From positions 1 through 64,000 of the forward strand of contig CACXXH010000021.1 in NCBI GenBank assembly GCA_902771595.1: DNA of 64,000 nucleotides, read 5' to 3'. The notes beneath the pieces are model-generated. The model was not told the origin of the DNA and searched no databases. It worked only from the letters and a program-made list of their open reading frames with translations. The number at the start of each line of letters is the position of its first letter. Within the stretch, counting starts at the first letter, position 1. The position numbers were made by a program, and so were the translations under genes. This stretch comes from Fibrobacter succinogenes. GTDB taxonomy: Bacteria > Fibrobacterota > Fibrobacteria > Fibrobacterales > Fibrobacteraceae. Shown here in pieces: positions 58,841 to 64,000 of this stretch.

Positions 58841-61800
58841 ATGCCCGATTTTAGCAAATTCTTATTCTTTGACTTGGAATATAACCCCGAAACGAAGAAA
58901 GTTCGGGAGTATGGATATATTTTGGGCGAAGAAAGAGTTCGGGCAACAAGCCCGACAAAATTGGAAGAGGCTGCTACAAAGGCGGTCTATATTGTTGGTC
59001 ATAATGTACTGCGTCACGACGCCCCGATTCTCCGGCAGTATTTTTCTATCGATTTTCCGAATGTCAAGGCGCTTGACACCTTGATGCTTTCGTCATTGCT
59101 TTTTCCTCGTAAACCATATCATAAATTGCGCAAGGAATACTTGCACAATGAAGACGACCCGTCGGATCCGCTGGAAGATGCCAGACTCTGCAAAAAATTG
59201 CTAGAAGACTGCATCGAAAAATGGAAAAGTTATCCATGGCAACTCCAATATCTTCTCTTTCAGTTTTTGAAAAACGAACCTGGCTTTGCTCCATTTTTTG
59301 AACTGGTCGATGTCCCTAGCACGCTAAAGCTGCGCCTTAAAATAGCGGAAATACAGCGCTGGTTTACGTCTAATTACGAAAAAAGCATTTGTCTACGCCA
59401 GGATTTTCAGAATGAATGGAATGCATACCGTGCAGAATGGTGTTTCCTCTTGACATTATTTCATGAAGAAGGTCCTAGTGATTATGTCCCTCACTGGGTA
59501 CGGCATAAATATCCGCATATTGAAAACATTTTGCATCGAAGGCGCCTTGTTCCCTGTGGCAATCCGCAATGTCCTTATTGCTCCGAACAACTAAGCTCCA
59601 CCAAACAATTAAAAAAATGGTTTGGCTTCGATAGTTTTCGCTCTTTCAATGGGGAAAAGATACCTCTTCAACAGCAGGTTGTTGAATCGGCAATGCGCGG
59701 AGAATCCCTATTGGCAGTTTTCCCAACGGGTGGCGGAAAATCAATGACCTTCCAGTTGCCAGCCTTAATTGCAGGGACCCAAGTTGGCGCATTGACTGTT
59801 GTGATATCCCCGATTGTCGCCTTGATGAAGGACCAGGTCGACGTTTTGGAAAAACGAAGGCAAATAGGAGATGCAGCCTATATAAACTCCATGCTTTCTC
59901 CCGCAGAACGGAAAGACGTTATTGAGAAAGTCAATAATGGCGAAAAGAACATTCTCTACATTTCTCCAGAATCATTGCGCTCAAATACGACGTTCAACAT
60001 ATTGAAACATCGACGTGTGGAACGTATCGTTGTAGATGAAGCACACTGTTTTAGTGGTTGGGGGCACGATTTCAGAGTCGATTACCTTTATTTGGCCGAC
60101 TTCTTGAAAGACCTGCAAAGGGAAAAGAATCTTGAATCACCAATTTCTGTGAGCTGTTTTACGGCAACGGCAAAACAATCCGTTGTAGATGACATCTGCG
60201 GCTACTTCAAAGAGCGCCTAAATCTCGAGTTGGTAAAATTCATTAGCCCAGCAAAACGAACAAATCTGACGTATAAGGTTATTGAATCTTCAGAATCTCC
60301 TAACGAGCGACGCAAGCAGCTGGTAAATGTTCTTCGCGAATATAATGGCCCCAAAATCATATATGCATCCAAAGTCAAGACAACAGAATCCTTAGCCGAG
60401 GAATTGTACAATCGAGGTTTCGCCAGTGCCTGTTATAACGGCAAAATGGAATCTGAAAAGAAAATGACCATTCAGGATCAATTCCAGAATGGCGAAGTGG
60501 ATACCATGGTGGCGACAACGGCATTCGGAATGGGCGTTGACAAGGACAACGTGGAACTGGTCGCTCATTACGAGATTTCAAGTACGCTAGAAAATTATGT
60601 GCAGGAAGCAGGTCGTGCAGGTCGCGACCCAAAATTACAAGCCAGCTGTGTTGCGCTTTTCAATCCTAAGGATCTTGACACGAATTTTCAAATTCTCCAA
60701 CAATCCAAACTTTCTGCGCAAGAAATTTCTTCTGTTTGGAAGGTTTTGAAAAAAATGGCTGGCAACCAGAATCGCATTATCATGTCGGCTCTCGAAATTG
60801 CCGATTTATGTGGATGGACCGAAAAAGAATCTGACGCAAGTGTCAACACAACCAAAGTCAAGCTTGCCATTCTTGTTTTGGAAGAACAGGGATTCTTGAA
60901 GCGTAAGCGGAATAGAACTCAAATGTATGGTTCATCCATTTCGGTTGATTCTGCAGAAGAGGCCCGTGAAAGAATTGGTTCAGATAAGATTGAAATCACC
61001 AATTCTGTCGAAAATCTTGCATACCGCATAATACACCATATCATCAGTAAACGATGGACGCGTTCTCCAGAATGCGCTCTTGACGAACTTACTGTAAATT
61101 TGGGTCTGACTCGCGAGCAGGCGAATGATGGGTTGCGGCTGTTACGAGCGCTCAATCTTTTGAACGAAGAAGATGACTGGAGCGCCAGATTACAGAGAAA
61201 GGGTAACGATACTCCACGTTCACTCTTAAAAGCTGCATCTGAATTGCAGGAAGAACTACTGAAAGCATGCGAAGGCAAGGGTGTTAATGACCGATTTGTC
61301 TTAGACATGACCAAACTCAATTCCCAGTTGAATCAAAGAGACGATTCAATTGGAGCTTCCACATCTAGGCGGAATCTTTTCATTTTCCGTGGCATTCTGC
61401 GTTATTGGGCCCACGAAAGTGTCGCTGAAATCCATTTAGTAGAAGCAGGACATCAGGTTTACCAGATAGAATTTCTTGTTCCTCCTGAAAGTGTCAAGGA
61501 GAACCTCAAGAAGCAATGGCAGATATTTGACAAGACCATTGATGCATTGACGGATATGCAAAAGGAACAAGCTCATAAAAATGGAAATATTGTCTGGTTT
61601 TCCTTAAATAGCTTGATGCGTAGAATGTACGGCGAGAAAGCAGTTAGCCGTGTCAAGATGCAGAAGCAGCTGGAATATGCACTTCTCTTCTTGCACTTAG
61701 TTGGATCCATTACACTGGACCATGGCCTTGTCGTTTTCTATACCGGACTTGTCTTGGAATTGAATCCAGAATCAAAACAACGCAATTTTACCCCTAAAGA

Positions 61801-63787
61801 CTTCGAAATGCTTGATGCGCATTATAAGCATAAAGCAGAAGCGATTCATATTGTCGGTGAATATGCCAAGATGATGCTTACCGATGAGCAGATGGCCCAG
61901 CAGTTGCTAGATGATTATTTTGTAATGGATATTGCAGATTTCCGTTTGAAATACATGCAGGGCGTTGCCCAAATGGATTCTGTATCCGATGAATTAAAGC
62001 GAAAAATTGAAAAAGTCAACGACGAACAGCGTAAGGTCATAAAAAGTCGCAAGAAACATATCCTTGTAGGTGCTGGTCCTGGTTCAGGAAAAACGCACCT
62101 GCTTGTTCATAAAGTCGCATCGCTCTTGTGGATAGAAGAGGCAAAACCCGATTCTATCTTGTGCCTGACATACACACGCGCGGCATGTCGAGAACTTAGA
62201 AAACGCCTATTTGATTTGGCAGGACCTTTGGCGGCAAAAGTAGTCATTACCACGTTTCATTCGCTAGCCTTTTCCATACTCGGAGTACAGGGTAATAAAA
62301 AAGCTCTTGAAAATGCAGATGACGTTGTTTCGAAAGCAGCAGAACTTCTTGAATCCGGAGAAGACGTTGGCGTAGGTGCCCCCGGTGTCATTCTTGTTGA
62401 TGAATTCCAGGATTTGTCTGCAGGAGAATACCGCCTATTGCGAGCTCTTTATGATTTAGGAGAAAAAGATCCCCGCGTTATTGTCGTTGGAGACGATGAT
62501 CAAAGTATTTTTGCTTTCCGTGGAAGTTCTTCTCAGTATTTCCAAAAATTTGCCGATGAATTCCCGAATACCGAAAAATTCTATTTAACGACAAATTACC
62601 GCTCTGTCGCCGGACTTGTGCGAGCAAATGCAAAATTGCTTGACTTAATGACAGAACGCGTAAAAGAAGGCTCGCAACAGTTTGCGTTAAAACAGGATAA
62701 AGCGTCGCTTGCGTTTTATGAAGAAGGAGACAAGGCAACTGCGGCATTTGCTGCGGCAGAACTTCTAGCAAAAAGATTCTCTTCGAATCCAACAGAGTCA
62801 TATTGTATTCTAACGCGAGATAACGCTGAAGCCTTTTTGGCTGCCGCGAAATTAGAAGAAAAAAATGTTCCATATCGCCTTCTTAAAGGGCGAGACAAGG
62901 ACAAATGTCCCATTGAGAAAACGCGAGAAATTTTAGGATTCAGTAAAATTCTCCAGGAAGACCCGCGGGTAGGTAAATTTCCGTGGAATGCAAAAGAATT
63001 TAAAAGACTTGCAGATGATTACAAGGCAAACCATAAAGCAGAAAGTTCTTTTGAGTTGCTGGATGCGTTGGTAAACGATTTTATAGAGACCGAAACAGCT
63101 TGCGGAGAAGACGAAATTACATTAGGTGATTTCAACCAATATTTGAGCGAAGTGTCGTATAGCGACTTTGCAACGAAAAACATGGGTGCGGTTTCTATAG
63201 GGACAATGCATAGCGCAAAAGGACTTGAATGGGATAATGTAATCCTTGCGCTAGGTTCGTGGGCGTTGAAAGATGCCGACGAGAAAATAGCACAAGAAAA
63301 TTATCGTCTGCTTTACGTCGCTGCGACACGAGCAAAGAAATCGCTAACTATTATTGGCGCTGAAAAAATGCTGCCGCAGGAATGGTTAAGCCATTTTGTC
63401 AAGCAAGGTAAAATTAACGGTGTGGCCATCCCGAAGGTTCTGCATATTGAAACAGGACTCAGTGACATGGCTTTGGGACAGTATCTGAAAAAAGGTGATT
63501 CTAGCGATGTCTTTGTTGAAAAGCTACAACAGGTGTTAGAAGAAGAATCGATAGGAACATCCCTTTCTGTAGAACTTCATCCCAAAACAGGAAACTACTG
63601 TATAAAACAAGGTTCACTTTATTGGGCATGGTTCGCAAAAGATTTTACTGGCGGCCTTGTGAAAAGCCTGGCAAAGAATATCCTTGTTCCACAAAAGGCT
63701 ATTCTTTCGCAAGTTGTTCGCTGGACATCTGAAGACGGGCAAGAAACCTGGGTGCCGTTGTTTAGAGTGGAATTTGCGAGAGCGTAA
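58841..63787 (+). CDS. Exonuclease-RecQ-UvrD triple fusion helicase
   Basis: 1648 residues. Residues 1-130 are a DEDD-type 3'-5' exonuclease (FFDLEYNP with Asp11/Glu13, GHNVLRHDAPIL with Asp60, HNEDDPSDPLEDARL with Asp113). A cysteine cluster PCGNPQCPYC lies at about 238-247. Residues 270-640 are a RecQ-type SF2 helicase (FPTGGGKS at 294-301, DEAHCFSGWGHDFR at 399, QEAGRAGRD near 587), followed by winged-helix regions. Residues about 1040-1560 are a UvrD/Rep-type SF1 helicase (GAGPGSGKTH near 1077, VDEFQD near 1185, GDDDQSIFAFRG, TMHSAKGLEWD near 1453, YVAATRAKKSL). All motifs look intact. Adjacent to AbiE; AT-richer than housekeeping genes. A defence or repair role is inferred. Confidence 0.88.
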   Translation: MPDFSKFLFFDLEYNPETKKVREYGYILGEERVRATSPTKLEEAATKAVYIVGHNVLRHDAPILRQYFSIDFPNVKALDTLMLSSLLFPRKPYHKLRKEYLHNEDDPSDPLEDARLCKKLLEDCIEKWKSYPWQLQYLLFQFLKNEPGFAPFFELVDVPSTLKLRLKIAEIQRWFTSNYEKSICLRQDFQNEWNAYRAEWCFLLTLFHEEGPSDYVPHWVRHKYPHIENILHRRRLVPCGNPQCPYCSEQLSSTKQLKKWFGFDSFRSFNGEKIPLQQQVVESAMRGESLLAVFPTGGGKSMTFQLPALIAGTQVGALTVVISPIVALMKDQVDVLEKRRQIGDAAYINSMLSPAERKDVIEKVNNGEKNILYISPESLRSNTTFNILKHRRVERIVVDEAHCFSGWGHDFRVDYLYLADFLKDLQREKNLESPISVSCFTATAKQSVVDDICGYFKERLNLELVKFISPAKRTNLTYKVIESSESPNERRKQLVNVLREYNGPKIIYASKVKTTESLAEELYNRGFASACYNGKMESEKKMTIQDQFQNGEVDTMVATTAFGMGVDKDNVELVAHYEISSTLENYVQEAGRAGRDPKLQASCVALFNPKDLDTNFQILQQSKLSAQEISSVWKVLKKMAGNQNRIIMSALEIADLCGWTEKESDASVNTTKVKLAILVLEEQGFLKRKRNRTQMYGSSISVDSAEEARERIGSDKIEITNSVENLAYRIIHHIISKRWTRSPECALDELTVNLGLTREQANDGLRLLRALNLLNEEDDWSARLQRKGNDTPRSLLKAASELQEELLKACEGKGVNDRFVLDMTKLNSQLNQRDDSIGASTSRRNLFIFRGILRYWAHESVAEIHLVEAGHQVYQIEFLVPPESVKENLKKQWQIFDKTIDALTDMQKEQAHKNGNIVWFSLNSLMRRMYGEKAVSRVKMQKQLEYALLFLHLVGSITLDHGLVVFYTGLVLELNPESKQRNFTPKDFEMLDAHYKHKAEAIHIVGEYAKMMLTDEQMAQQLLDDYFVMDIADFRLKYMQGVAQMDSVSDELKRKIEKVNDEQRKVIKSRKKHILVGAGPGSGKTHLLVHKVASLLWIEEAKPDSILCLTYTRAACRELRKRLFDLAGPLAAKVVITTFHSLAFSILGVQGNKKALENADDVVSKAAELLESGEDVGVGAPGVILVDEFQDLSAGEYRLLRALYDLGEKDPRVIVVGDDDQSIFAFRGSSSQYFQKFADEFPNTEKFYLTTNYRSVAGLVRANAKLLDLMTERVKEGSQQFALKQDKASLAFYEEGDKATAAFAAAELLAKRFSSNPTESYCILTRDNAEAFLAAAKLEEKNVPYRLLKGRDKDKCPIEKTREILGFSKILQEDPRVGKFPWNAKEFKRLADDYKANHKAESSFELLDALVNDFIETETACGEDEITLGDFNQYLSEVSYSDFATKNMGAVSIGTMHSAKGLEWDNVILALGSWALKDADEKIAQENYRLLYVAATRAKKSLTIIGAEKMLPQEWLSHFVKQGKINGVAIPKVLHIETGLSDMALGQYLKKGDSSDVFVEKLQQVLEEESIGTSLSVELHPKTGNYCIKQGSLYWAWFAKDFTGGLVKSLAKNILVPQKAILSQVVRWTSEDGQETWVPLFRVEFARA

Positions 63788-63805
63788 TTTGTCGCCTGAA
63801 GCTAC

Positions 63806-64000
63806 CTATCCCTTCACCCTATACTTACCCTTGCCATGCCCCGCAACGGGCTCGATGATTTCAAGAGAAAGCAGTTTTTGATAAGAGAGGTCGCGGCGGT
63901 CGGCTTGCAACCGGTCAGTTCCATCACCTTTGAAACGCAAAAAAATCTGCTTTTTTTCAAATTGTCATAATATGACATGCGAGGAATGTATATTTGCATC
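63806..64000 (-). pseudogene. 3' fragment of a winged-helix (Fic-like?) protein gene, frameshifted
   Basis: The minus strand enters from the window edge with MSYYDNLKKSRFFCVSKVMELTGCKP-TAATSLIKN, a helix-turn-helix. The natural continuation, LLSLEIIEPVAGHGKGKYRVKG with stop at 63806, is in another frame. One missing A in an A5 run would explain the shift. The tail resembles the C-terminal winged helix of Fic-family proteins. The upstream part is outside the window. Confidence 0.4.

Overview
The window looks like chromosomal DNA of a Fibrobacter-type bacterium (Fibrobacterota), possibly from a rumen or gut strain. The evidence is a FISUMP-type lipoprotein, a circularly permuted GH16 glucanase like the classic F. 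succinogenes lichenase, and several secreted carbohydrate-active enzymes (GH16, GH30, CE6, CE15). Several secreted proteins also end in C-terminal domains resembling type IX secretion sorting domains. Anaerobic metabolism is represented by pflA and ackA, and futalosine-pathway menaquinone synthesis by mqnA. Both window edges cut genes: alaS at the left and a degraded HTH/Fic-like gene at the right.

Layout. 1-8.4 kb: alaS (partial), secreted GH16, eda, a response regulator-GGDEF protein, mqnA, an intracellular GH5 and pflA. 8.4-12.8 kb: a coupled operon of ECF sigma factor, anti-sigma factor and a caspase-like protein with a surface-repeat and barrel-like C-terminus; a flavodoxin-family gene beside it carries the same promoter element as the sigma gene. 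12.8-17.6 kb: an AT-rich stretch with a broken esterase, a sulfatase-modifying-factor-like protein, a pseudogene remnant and a SIR2-like protein, then two phosphatases. 17.7-28.6 kb: ackA, a 900-residue surface protein, an ABC-F ATPase, CE6 and CE15 esterases, an Omp85-like barrel and a lone nuoA. 28.6-34.2 kb: a FISUMP lipoprotein, a cluster of stem-loop repeats abutting uvrC, a coiled-coil protein with zapA, a 6S-like ncRNA candidate and a YhhN-family membrane protein. 34.3-39.6 kb: GH30 and three tandem paralogues of an unrecognised secreted family, each with its C-terminal sorting-type domain knocked out of frame.

39.7-55.6 kb is metabolic: a phosphohexomutase, metY-cysK, metE with a divergent LysR-type regulator, the biotin operon bioF-D-A-W, a small secreted protein, a CMD-family protein, an iron-dependent alcohol dehydrogenase and a second metY. 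A dyad of the form ATAG-N7/8-CTAT lies in the metE-regulator gap and upstream of the first metY, which suggests a small methionine regulon. 55.6-64 kb looks like an accessory or defence segment: a structured RNA candidate, a calcineurin-like phosphoesterase, an AbiE toxin-antitoxin pair with an 18-bp perfect inverted-repeat operator, and a 1648-residue exonuclease-RecQ-UvrD fusion.

Recurring themes: several genes have a -10 hexamer exactly 6 nt before the ATG (leaderless mRNA candidates), many genes end at clear intrinsic terminators, and short GTCAT-type repeats occupy intergenic gaps. The strongest candidates for something undescribed are the ECF/anti-sigma/caspase locus with its shared promoter, the paralogue array with broken C-termini and a shared 99-bp 3' segment, the two structured RNAs, and the triple-domain helicase beside AbiE. 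Everything here was read by eye from the sequence; no database search was run.
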